DNA of 64,000 bases from Verrucomicrobiales bacterium. GTDB lineage: Bacteria > Verrucomicrobiota > Verrucomicrobiia > Limisphaerales > J093. Below the pieces are notes generated by a model. The model was not told the origin of the DNA. It saw only the letters and a list, made by a program, of their open reading frames with translations, and made no database searches. Shown piece by piece: positions 24,745-32,542 of this stretch (positions within the stretch are counted from its first letter, which is position 1; each line of letters starts with the position of its first letter). The stretch is from NCBI GenBank assembly GCA_015075445.1, contig JABTUJ010000015.1:62001-126000 (forward strand), given 5' to 3'. The translations under genes were made by a program, and so were the position numbers.

Positions 24745-25694
24745 TGAAACCTATGAATTCTCTGCTTCCCGTTCCGCTCCGCCTGCGCGGTATTGTCCCG
24801 CCGCTGGTCACGCCGCTGCGCGGACGCGATCAGTTGGACGAGGCGGGTCTGGAGCGTTTGGTGGAACACGTGTTGGCGGGCGGCGTGCAGGGGTTGTTCA
24901 TCCTGGGCACGACCGGTGAGGGGCCGGCGCTGGGCTATGCGCTGCGGCGGAAGTTGATCACGCGGGTCTGTCGCCACGTGGCGGGGCGGGTGCCGGTGTT
25001 GGTGGGGATCACGGACACCGCCTTCACCGAGGCCCTGACGCTCGCGGAACATGGAGCGGATGCCGGGGCCGCGGCGGTGGTGGCGGCGCCTCCGTACTAT
25101 CTGCCCGCGGGACAGCCGGAGTTGGTGGAGTGGCTCGAGCATCTGGCGGCGGAACTGCCCTTGCCGCTCATGCTGTACAACATGCCGGCGCTGACGAAGG
25201 TCGGTTTCGCACCCGAGACCGTGCAGCGGGCGATGGATCAGCCGCGGATTGTAGGGATCAAAGACAGTTCGGGCGACCTTCGGTACTTCCGGGCGCTGCT
25301 CGCGTTGCGGGCGGAGCGCCCGGAGTGGAACGTCCTGATGGGGCCCGAGGAGCTTTTGGCCGAGACCGTAGCGGCGGGTGGGGACGGCGGAGTGAACGGG
25401 GGTGCGAACGTGTTTCCGCGGCTGTACACGGCGTTGTACGAGGCGGCGTGCGCGGCCGACGCGGAGCGGGTCCAGCGCCTGCACGCGTTGATGCTGCGGG
25501 TGGGGGACACGCTGTACCGGATCGGCTCGCATTCGTCGTCGCTTATCAAGGGGCTCAAGTGCGCGTTGTCGTGTCTGGGGGTGTGCGAGGATTTCATGGC
25601 GGAACCCGCGCATCGGTTCCGGGAACCGGAGCGGCAACGGGTGGTCGAGGGGGTGGAGCGGCTGAAGCGGGAGTTGGGAGAACTGGCTGAGTAG
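24744..25694 (+). CDS. DapA/NanA-family aldolase (dihydrodipicolinate synthase superfamily)
   Basis: A class I aldolase of 316 residues that forms a Schiff base with pyruvate. Seen: GTTGEGPAL (carboxylate-binding), the catalytic Tyr in LMLYNMPALTKVGF, the Schiff-base Lys in IVGIKDSSGDLRYF and the later GGANVFPRLY segment. Members include dihydrodipicolinate synthase, N-acetylneuraminate lyase and KDG-type aldolases. Coupling to a Na+/solute symporter favours a catabolic lyase over lysine biosynthesis, but sequence alone does not decide. Start ATG 24744 overlaps the symporter stop. Confidence 0.88.
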   Translation: MKPMNSLLPVPLRLRGIVPPLVTPLRGRDQLDEAGLERLVEHVLAGGVQGLFILGTTGEGPALGYALRRKLITRVCRHVAGRVPVLVGITDTAFTEALTLAEHGADAGAAAVVAAPPYYLPAGQPELVEWLEHLAAELPLPLMLYNMPALTKVGFAPETVQRAMDQPRIVGIKDSSGDLRYFRALLALRAERPEWNVLMGPEELLAETVAAGGDGGVNGGANVFPRLYTALYEAACAADAERVQRLHALMLRVGDTLYRIGSHSSSLIKGLKCALSCLGVCEDFMAEPAHRFREPERQRVVEGVERLKRELGELAE

Positions 25695-25774
25695 GGGGGA
25701 GGAGACAGATGCGCGCGACTTTATGGCTCGAGCGCGCCGGTTGAGGGCAACCGGCCTACAACCAGATCGTCACG

Positions 25775-26335
25775 ATGGAAACTACTGTGGAGGCTGTGCG
25801 TGGGCGGGAGCGGCTGCGGGTGGTCGAAGGCGACCTCACGCGGGAAGCCGTGGATGCAATTGTGAACGCGGCCAATCCATCGCTCCTGGGAGGAGGCGGC
25901 GTGGATGGGGCGATCCACCGGGCGGCAGGGCCGGAATTACTCGCGGAGTGCCGGACGTTGGGAGGTTGTCAGACGGGCGAGGCGCGGATCACGCGCGGCT
26001 ACCGGCTGCCGGCAAGGCACGTGATCCACACAGTGGGTCCGGTTTGGCGGGGGGGCGAGCGAGGGGAGGATGGCCTGTTGGCGGCGTGTTACCGGAACAG
26101 CCTGGCGCTGGCGAAGGAGCACGGGTTGAAGACGATTGCGTTTCCTTCGATCAGCACCGGGGTCTATGGATTCCCCATGGACCGTGCGGCGCGGATTGCG
26201 GTGCGGGAGTGTCGGGCGTTTCTGACGCGGGAACCGGGGTTCGAGGAGGTTCGGTTGGTTTGCTTTGGCGCGGCGGCCCTGGCGGTTCATCAGGAAGCGC
26301 TGCGGGAGGTGAGGAGGGATTCTGGGGCGGGGTGA
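25775..26335 (+). CDS. Macro-domain O-acetyl-ADP-ribose deacetylase
   Basis: 186 residues. The first 170 form a macro domain that binds ADP-ribose and removes acetyl or ADP-ribosyl groups. Seen: VVEGDLTREAVDAIVNAANP, SLLGGGGVDGAIHRAAGPEL (the catalytic loop with Asn/Asp and Gly-rich segment) and FPSISTGVYGFP (phosphate loop). This matches the YmdB/MacroD type. It stands alone downstream of the aldolase; a role in ADP-ribose signalling is inferred from family. Confidence 0.92.
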   Translation: METTVEAVRGRERLRVVEGDLTREAVDAIVNAANPSLLGGGGVDGAIHRAAGPELLAECRTLGGCQTGEARITRGYRLPARHVIHTVGPVWRGGERGEDGLLAACYRNSLALAKEHGLKTIAFPSISTGVYGFPMDRAARIAVRECRAFLTREPGFEEVRLVCFGAAALAVHQEALREVRRDSGAG

Positions 26336-26355
26336 AGGGAGGCGGGGTCAACGTT

Positions 26356-26464
26356 GTGCAGGCTGGAAGCCCGCACCACACAGAGTCGAGTGCCGGGGTG
26401 CAGGCTGGAAGTCCGCACCACAGACGGCAGAGGACCGGGGGAGCAGGATGGAAACCTGCTCCAC
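26356..26464. repeat. Three copies of a palindromic repeat (GTGCAGGCT-GGA-AGCCCGCAC)
   Basis: Copies at 26356-26380, 26398-26422 and, more divergent, 26442-26464. Each is nearly self-complementary and can fold into a short hairpin followed by CACA. They lie between two convergent genes, a plausible termination site, though without a T-tract. Related copies sit inside coding sequence at 53.2 kb and, more divergent, at 63.2 kb. Confidence 0.85.
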
Positions 26465-26530
26465 CCGGCGGACGGGCAACCCGGGCGGCGCGCGCGGGTT
26501 GAGGCTTGCGGGGAGGGGGAAGCGAAAGGC

Positions 26531-27259
26531 TCAGGAGAGCTTGGCTTTGGCGGCGGCGGGCACTTCGAGTTTGGTGGCGCCGACGTCCTTGATCTCGACG
26601 GTGGTGGTGCGGTTCATGTCGCGGTCGTTGTTGTTCCAGGTCACCGTGCCTTGGAGGTTGTACTCGTACTTGCTGAGGACCCCGTCCTTGAGCCAGATCT
26701 TGACCTGGCCGCGGGCGTTGCTGATCTCCGGACCGCTGCCGCCACCGGGACCGCCGCGCCCGAAGGTCATCAGGGATTTGGCACCTTCCTCGGTCATCTG
26801 GCCGACGTAGGCGTCCCCTTCCTTCTTGAGGTCCTTGAGCTTGGCGACCATGTCGGCGACTTCCTGAGCGGGGGCCTTGTAGTTCTGGAGGGTACGGGCC
26901 ATGAAGCGGGCCGGGTTTCCCTGTCCGCCGACGCCACCACCACCACCCGCGGTGGCCTCGTCGATGGATTGCCAGCCGTCCTGGGTCTTGACGGCCCCTT
27001 TCTCACCCTTCTTGAACATCTCGATGGTATTGTCGCCGCGGGTCATCATGAGGCAGATGGTGCCGTCTTTGACGGCCTTGCCTTCGGTGGGCCCGCCCAT
27101 GCGGGCACCGCCACCGCCGAAGTCGGTGGTGGCCTTCCAACTATAGCCGCTGGCGTCGGCGAGCTTGGTGGCGGCGGCTTTGACTTCGTCCTTGGCATCG
27201 GCCGCGACAAGGGCGCCGGCGGCCAGGAGCAGAGCACTGACGGTGAGGTGTGACTTCAT
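26531..27259 (-). CDS. Secreted protein of unknown function
   Basis: 242 residues with a signal peptide (MKSHLTVSALLLAAGALVAADA). The mature part has the feel of a LolA/LppX-like sandwich (SGYSWKATTDFGGGG, TICLMMTRGDNTIEMFKKGEK, VKIWLKDGVLSKYEYNLQG, TVEIKDVGATKLEVP), but no family can be named with confidence. Two Gly-rich loops (AGGGGGVGGQGN and GRGGPGGGSG) interrupt it, as in the neighbouring PQQ proteins. It lies downstream of the PQQ-propeller gene on the same strand. Confidence 0.65.
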   Translation of the reverse strand: MKSHLTVSALLLAAGALVAADAKDEVKAAATKLADASGYSWKATTDFGGGGARMGGPTEGKAVKDGTICLMMTRGDNTIEMFKKGEKGAVKTQDGWQSIDEATAGGGGGVGGQGNPARFMARTLQNYKAPAQEVADMVAKLKDLKKEGDAYVGQMTEEGAKSLMTFGRGGPGGGSGPEISNARGQVKIWLKDGVLSKYEYNLQGTVTWNNNDRDMNRTTTVEIKDVGATKLEVPAAAKAKLS

Positions 27260-27348
27260 GGTGACGTGTGGGTTTGTGGGTTTGGTGCGATGTGTACTGA
27301 CGGTTTGATCTGAGGAGTTGCTACGGTACTGCCGGGTCGGGGAGCGGT

Positions 27349-28905
27349 TTACTTCTCGGCCAGGCAGTAAAGGGTCTCGCGGCCGCGGAGGAACATCTCG
27401 TTGCCGACGAGCGCCGGGGAGGCGTCGAAGCGGTCGTCGAGGCGGTTGGTGGCGAGGATCTCGAGCGGGTGCCCATGGCGGAGGACGGCGACGGCGCCGT
27501 TGCGGCCGGCGAGATAGACCCGGCCGGCGGCGCCGACAGGTGAGGCATAGACGCCCGCCAGGCCGTCGATGCGCTCGGCATCGATGAGGGGGTCCCCGGT
27601 CAAGGCGTTGAAGCAGGAGAGCATGGCGTTGTTGCCGGAGAGGAAATAGAGCTTGTCATCGTAGAGCAGCGGCGAGGGCACGTAGGGAGTGTTCTTGTTG
27701 TGCTGCCAGACGATGGCGTCGGTGCCGGTCAAGTCGCCGGTGCGATCCGGGCGGAGGGCGAGCAGGGCGGCGCCGCGGAAGCCGCTGATGGCATAGACGA
27801 GGCCGTGTCCGGCGACGGGGGTGGGGATGACGTTCTGGGTCATGCCACCGCACTCCCACAGGAGCTTGCCGGTGGCGAGATCGTAGCTGCGGATGCGTTC
27901 GGTGGCCGAGAGGATGACCTGGGCGCGGTCGCCGGTTTCGAGCGCGAGCGGGGTGGCCCAGGAGGTGATTTCCTGGCGGGGTTGTCGCCAGCGTTCGCGG
28001 CCGGTGGCGGCGTCGAGGGCGACCACGAAATCGTCGCCTTCATGGTCCCAGTTCACGACGAGGGTCTGGCCGACGAGGGCGGGGGAACTGCCTTCGCCGA
28101 AGCTGTTGCGGGTCTGCTGGCGGCCGAGGTCCCGCGACCATTTGAGGTTTCCCTCGAGGTCGAGCGCGTGCAGCCCGCGGGAACCGAAGAATGAATAGAC
28201 GAGGTTTCCGTCGGTGACAGGTGAGCCGGAAGCGAAGGTGCCGTCGGCCTGGTGATGGCCTTCGTGCGGGACCTCTTCCCGCAGCGTCTTCTGCCAAAGG
28301 GTTTTGCCGGTTTCACGGTCGAGGCAGAGCAGGACGAACTGATGGGGTTCGGAGGGTTGCTGGGAGCGGAAACCGCCGCCGCGTCCGCCGGGGCCGCGGG
28401 CACCCTGCGCGGGCGAGGCCCCGGGTTCGGACGGTGCGGAGGCGGTGGCTGAGGCGGAGGGAGAAGCGGTGGCGCCGGCGGGGATGGCGGTTTGGACGAA
28501 GATGCGGTTCTGCCAGATGATCGGGGTGGCGGACCCGCGGCCGGGGATGGAGACCTTCCACTTCATGTGGCGCGTCTCGCTCCACTCGAGCGGCGGGTTG
28601 GCGTGGGGGGCGAGGCCGTTGGCGAGCGGGCCACGCCAGGTGGGCCACTGTTTGAGCGCCTCGTTGGCGGCGGCGCTTGGGGCGGACAGGAGCAGGGAGG
28701 CCAGGCCGGCCAGAAGGGCCGGCCAGGGCGGTCCCGCCCCGGGTTGAGGTGCGAGAGGGAAGGGACGAATCGGGCCGTGGGCACGTCGTGGGGTCGGGGG
28801 GCGGGCGTCATCATGCGGGGTCCGCGAGTGAGTGGCTGCGTGTCTTCTGGTGACTTTGTAGTTGCGACACGGCCTCAGACGCCCTCGCTTCGAACAAGGT
28901 AACAA
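27349..28905 (-). CDS. PQQ-binding-like beta-propeller protein (start uncertain)
   Basis: A secreted propeller of about 450 mature residues. Seen: hydrophobic signal core LLAGLASLLLSAPSAAA, then the family opening WPTWRGPLANG and repeated blade motifs (LLCLDRETGKTLWQ, LHALDLEGNLKWSRD, VVALDAATGRERWRQ, SYDLATGKLLWECGG). A Gly/Pro/Ser-rich insertion (ARGPGGRGGGFRSQQ) lies between the first blades. The open frame starts with TTG at 28905, which gives an implausible leader; a neighbouring frame offers ATGATGACG near 28814, so a frameshift just before the signal peptide is possible. No PQQ-ligand or dehydrogenase residues are evident. Confidence 0.8.
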   Translation of the reverse strand: MLPCSKRGRLRPCRNYKVTRRHAATHSRTPHDDARPPTPRRAHGPIRPFPLAPQPGAGPPWPALLAGLASLLLSAPSAAANEALKQWPTWRGPLANGLAPHANPPLEWSETRHMKWKVSIPGRGSATPIIWQNRIFVQTAIPAGATASPSASATASAPSEPGASPAQGARGPGGRGGGFRSQQPSEPHQFVLLCLDRETGKTLWQKTLREEVPHEGHHQADGTFASGSPVTDGNLVYSFFGSRGLHALDLEGNLKWSRDLGRQQTRNSFGEGSSPALVGQTLVVNWDHEGDDFVVALDAATGRERWRQPRQEITSWATPLALETGDRAQVILSATERIRSYDLATGKLLWECGGMTQNVIPTPVAGHGLVYAISGFRGAALLALRPDRTGDLTGTDAIVWQHNKNTPYVPSPLLYDDKLYFLSGNNAMLSCFNALTGDPLIDAERIDGLAGVYASPVGAAGRVYLAGRNGAVAVLRHGHPLEILATNRLDDRFDASPALVGNEMFLRGRETLYCLAEK

Positions 28906-28964
28906 CTAATTCTGACGTTAAGACGGCCACCAACACCGGGACGGAGGTCGCGGTCCTCCCGGGC

Positions 28965-30155
28965 TCAGCGCCGCCAGTCGTCGGCGGGCATGATTCGCCG
29001 CATGAATTCGTCGAACAACGGCACTGTGAAGGCGGTGTCACCATGACTCGGACTCCAAATCATGCCCTTGACCATGAGTTGGCTGCGGGTGGGACCGAGA
29101 GCGGTGACCTCGCGCCCAAGCTGCTCCGCGATATCGCCCGAACGGTGAGGTCCCGGGCCCAGCTGGGCCATGGCACGCAGATACCGTTTCTCGAGGGGGG
29201 TCAGGCGGTCGAATCGAACGCGGAAGAAGCTGGCGTCCAGAGCGGCGACGGCTGCGACGGTGGCCTGTTCGACGTCCCGAAGCGTGATCGGTGAACTTTC
29301 GGCGGCATCCCAAGCGTGTTTCCCCCACTCCTGGAGGAAATAGGGGTAGCCACGGGTTTCCCGTAAGACCTGTTCCAAAGCGTCAGGCTCGTACTCGACT
29401 CCCTCGGCCGCGGCGGGCTTGGTCAACGCAAGGCGGGCTGCCTCTGCGGGCAAGGCGCCGATCTCCGGGAAGTCGAAAAGCCGTTCCGCATATGACTTGG
29501 CCCGCCCCATCTTCCCGGGCAACTGCGGCAAACCGGCTCCCATGAGCATGACGGGCAAACGGCGCTGAGCGTTGCGGTGCAGTGCCATGATCAGCGCCGC
29601 CAACTGCTCCTCCTCCACGTACTGGAGTTCGTCCACGAACATGGCCAGCGCCGTGCCAGCCTTCGCCGCCGCAGCGCCCACGATCTCCAGCAACGCCTGC
29701 AAGTCGTGATCCAGATCGCCGTTGTCCGCGAGCCCTGGCTCGGGTTCGAAGTCAAAGCCCACCTCGATATCGCCGTACTTGAGCTTCAGGGCCTTGGCAA
29801 ACCCGGCCAACCCTCGCAGTGCGCGCTGAGCGAGTCCCCTGGCCAGCTCGTTCCGCGAGAGCCGCAAAAGCATCTGTCGTAACTGCGGAGCGAGCATTGC
29901 GGGCAATGAACGGTTTTCCGGCGCCTCGACTCGAATGCTCTGAATTCCCGACGCCTCCGCATCTTCCCGCACCCGGTCCAGCAAGACGGTCTTACCGACC
30001 CCGCGCAGACCGACCATCAGCAGGCTCTTCGTCGGCCGTCCTGCCTGGACGCGCGCCAACGCAATTCGCGCCGCCTGGCGCAACGCGTCGCGTCCCGCCA
30101 GCTCCGGGGGCGGCGTTCCTGCGCCCGGGGCGTAGGGGTTTCTGATCGGATCCAT
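28965..30155 (-). CDS. AAA ATPase (STAND/Orc1-like ATP-binding protein)
   Basis: 396 residues: Walker A GLRGVGKT near residue 50, Walker B AMFVDELQYVEE near 170, sensor region LPVMLMGAGLPQL, and a C-terminal winged helix (LTPLEKRYLRAMAQLGPGPHRSGDIAEQLG, then LMVKGMIWSP). The layout resembles archaeal-type and PVC 'ATP-binding protein' families close to ExeA/Orc1, whose roles range from toxin modules to DNA metabolism. It stands alone, with no partner gene in the window. The ATG at 30155 fits: MDPIRNPYAPGAGTPPPELAGRD is the usual opening of this group. Confidence 0.8.
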   Translation of the reverse strand: MDPIRNPYAPGAGTPPPELAGRDALRQAARIALARVQAGRPTKSLLMVGLRGVGKTVLLDRVREDAEASGIQSIRVEAPENRSLPAMLAPQLRQMLLRLSRNELARGLAQRALRGLAGFAKALKLKYGDIEVGFDFEPEPGLADNGDLDHDLQALLEIVGAAAAKAGTALAMFVDELQYVEEEQLAALIMALHRNAQRRLPVMLMGAGLPQLPGKMGRAKSYAERLFDFPEIGALPAEAARLALTKPAAAEGVEYEPDALEQVLRETRGYPYFLQEWGKHAWDAAESSPITLRDVEQATVAAVAALDASFFRVRFDRLTPLEKRYLRAMAQLGPGPHRSGDIAEQLGREVTALGPTRSQLMVKGMIWSPSHGDTAFTVPLFDEFMRRIMPADDWRR

Positions 30156-30242
30156 AGCCGGGGAGTTGTACTGGATTTACTGCGGTTTACAAGATGACCA
30201 TAAACTCCGTAAACTCCACATAATCTCGCTCGACGTCGCCAC

Positions 30243-30638
30243 TCACTCCCGGGCGGAGTTCAGGAGCACCGCGAGCGTGTGTCCCAGCCAGACGGCGGCG
30301 AGGCAGAGCACGAGGGACAGGACGGCGATGAGGGCGGCGCGGAACCACTGGCCGTCCTGGGCCAGGGTGAGCGTCTGGAGGCTGAAGGAGGAGAAAGTGG
30401 TGTACCCGCCGAGGACGCCGAGCATCAGGAAGATGCGCAGCGACGGCGGGGCCAGCCAGCGGCCGTCGGGCCCGGTGAGGGTGGCGAGGAAGCCGATGAG
30501 GAGGGAGCCGGTGATGTTGACGACCAGGGTACCGACGGGGAAGTGTTCGCCCCAATGGCGGGCGATGAACCCGGAGGCGCCCCATCGGGCGAGGCTGCCG
30601 AGTCCGCCGCCCACGAAGATCCAGAAGGCATTCCACAT
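30243..30638 (-). CDS. crcB: Fluoride channel CrcB/Fluc
   Basis: 131 residues with four transmembrane helices. Diagnostic motifs: GGGLGSLARWGASG, PVGTLVVNITGSLLIGF (the Asn in helix 2) and LGVLGGYTTFSSFSLQ (the phenylalanine box and Na+ site). The protein dimerises to export fluoride. The chosen ATG (30638) starts exactly at the first helix; the longer frame upstream is a shadow of the phosphatase gene. It lies 40 bp downstream of the phosphatase stop, too close for a fluoride riboswitch between them. Confidence 0.93.
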   Translation of the reverse strand: MWNAFWIFVGGGLGSLARWGASGFIARHWGEHFPVGTLVVNITGSLLIGFLATLTGPDGRWLAPPSLRIFLMLGVLGGYTTFSSFSLQTLTLAQDGQWFRAALIAVLSLVLCLAAVWLGHTLAVLLNSARE

Positions 30639-30678
30639 AGGGTCGGGCGCCCGGCCGCGCCGGTTGGGGCGGGGGGCG

Positions 30679-32487
30679 CTATTTCTCGATGATGAGCTGG
30701 TCGTGCAGTGTGCCGTCGAGGTCGTAGGCCCGGTAGACCAGGCGGTTGCCGCTGATGTGGAGGTCGAGGACCTGGTAGGTGGCGACGTTGGTGAGACCGA
30801 CGGCGGTGTAGTCGCGAGCGGCTTGCTGGTACATCTTGGTGCCGGCGACCGAGACGACATAGACGGTGCCCTCGGCCGGGGAAGCGACCTTCTGGCCGTC
30901 CTTCAGCGGGTGGGTGCGGAGGTAGGCGTGGTCGTGTCCCTGGAGGACGAGGTCGACATGATAGCGGTCGAACAGCGGCGTCCAGTGTTGGCGGACAGCG
31001 GTGTTGTCGCGGCCGGGTGCGGAGGAGTAGGCGGGGTGGTGGTAGGCGACGAACTTCCAGGTAGCCGGGGTGGAGGCCAACTGGTGTTCGAGCCAGGCGG
31101 TTTGCTGGGCGGGATCGAGGTTCGAATCGAGGATGACGAAGAGGGCGTTGCTGTAGTGGAAGGCGTAGGCGCGTTCGGCCTCGATGGCGGCGGGACCATT
31201 GCGCGGGAGGGCGAACTGGCGGAGGTACATCGTGGGGTGGCCCCCCTGGCACTCGTGGTTGCCGATGGCGGGGACGAGGGGGCGGCGGTCAAAGACACCC
31301 CGGGCGTTGTAGAAGAAGCTGTCCCAGTTGTCGCGTTGGTTGCCCCGGTCCACGAGGTCGCCGGCGAGGACGTAGAAGGCGGCGTCGGGGCGCTCGCGGA
31401 AGGCGGTGTGAACGAGGCTGCCCCAACGGTCGAGGCCGTTCTGCACGTCGCCCATGTAGATGAAGGAGAACGGGACTCTCCCGGCAGGGGCGGTGGTGAA
31501 CTCGCGCCATTCAGTCCAGCCGGTACGCGAGCCGTCGCCGATGGCGTAAACGTAGGTGGTGCCGGGTTCGAGGCCGGTGAGTTCCACAGTATGCCGGTGG
31601 ATGGAGGGATCGCCGAGGAGACGCGGGTCGTTGAGGGGTTCGGTTCGGGCGGCGACCTGGCGAAGCTTGCGCGGATGGACGGTGTGGAGGTCGGCGCGGC
31701 GGCCGTAAGTGACGTAGGCCTTGCGGATCTCCGGGCGGGTGCGCCATTGGATGGCCTGGGTGGTTTGCGGATCGCCGCTCCAGGTGAGCAGGATCTGGTC
31801 GGGCCGGGTTGAACTGGGGTGTTCGGTCCAGCGGAAGATGCCGAGCAACCGGCCGTCATCGCGGCGGTTGCGGAGGGTGCGGATGAGCTTCTGTCCCTCG
31901 AAGGCCGGAGGAATCGAGGTGAGGGTTTCGTCGCGGTCGGCGTACGGAGCGACACCTGGGAGACAATCTGCGAGGCGCAATTGGCCGGGGTAGAGCTCGT
32001 CGATGACGAGGTTCGCGCCGGGTTCGGCGGGTTTGACGAGAACCAGGTAGTGTTCGCCGCCGCCGGTGAGGGAATTGACGCCGAGCCCGATCGTGCCGGC
32101 CGGGAACTCGCGTTCCCAGGCGGCGAAGCGGAGGGTGCCGCGTTCGAGGACGATTGAGGTCGGGCGGAAGCCGCGCTCGGCAAGCCAGAACGGTTCTCCG
32201 GCAAGGCGCGTGTCGGCGAGGACGGTGACCACGACGGGGGTGTTGACGCGGAAGTGGAGGTGTTGCGAAGCGAGGGTGTCGCGTTCGTCGGGGGTGAGCA
32301 GGACGAGGGCTTGGGGTGCGTCGAGCTTGCGGAGGGAGGTATCGGGCTGCGTACGGCCGAAGCGGTCGAGGATGCCGGCGACGGTGTCGTGGATGGAGGG
32401 GTGAGGGCCGACGTGGGCGTGGAGGGCGAGGCAGGCGGCGCCGGCGAGGGCGAGCCAGAGGGTTCGAGCGGTGTTTATCGCGTGCAT
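30679..32487 (-). CDS. Purple acid phosphatase-like metallophosphoesterase
   Basis: 602 residues with a signal peptide (LWLALAGAACLALHA). An N-terminal region is followed by a fibronectin-III-like domain (LTWSGDPQTTQAIQWRT ... LEPGTTYVYAIGDGS) and a catalytic domain carrying all metal motifs: YMGDVQ, AGDLVDRG, IGNHE, AYHHPAYSS and VLQGHDHAYLR. The fold binds a binuclear Fe/Zn or Fe/Mn centre and hydrolyses phosphate esters outside the cytoplasm. About 180 extra N-terminal residues distinguish it from plain family members and contain LVLVKPAEPGANLVIDELYP, function unknown. Confidence 0.9.
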   Translation of the reverse strand: MHAINTARTLWLALAGAACLALHAHVGPHPSIHDTVAGILDRFGRTQPDTSLRKLDAPQALVLLTPDERDTLASQHLHFRVNTPVVVTVLADTRLAGEPFWLAERGFRPTSIVLERGTLRFAAWEREFPAGTIGLGVNSLTGGGEHYLVLVKPAEPGANLVIDELYPGQLRLADCLPGVAPYADRDETLTSIPPAFEGQKLIRTLRNRRDDGRLLGIFRWTEHPSSTRPDQILLTWSGDPQTTQAIQWRTRPEIRKAYVTYGRRADLHTVHPRKLRQVAARTEPLNDPRLLGDPSIHRHTVELTGLEPGTTYVYAIGDGSRTGWTEWREFTTAPAGRVPFSFIYMGDVQNGLDRWGSLVHTAFRERPDAAFYVLAGDLVDRGNQRDNWDSFFYNARGVFDRRPLVPAIGNHECQGGHPTMYLRQFALPRNGPAAIEAERAYAFHYSNALFVILDSNLDPAQQTAWLEHQLASTPATWKFVAYHHPAYSSAPGRDNTAVRQHWTPLFDRYHVDLVLQGHDHAYLRTHPLKDGQKVASPAEGTVYVVSVAGTKMYQQAARDYTAVGLTNVATYQVLDLHISGNRLVYRAYDLDGTLHDQLIIEK

Positions 32488-32542
32488 GCGGAATGGTGAT
32501 AACCCTCCAGCCGCGCGGGGTGAAGCCCAAAGGCGACGGAGG

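Noticed and set aside
30639..30678. Fluoride riboswitch before crcB
   Set aside because: The gap is only 40 bp and lacks the conserved pseudoknot bases; crcB follows the phosphatase gene directly.
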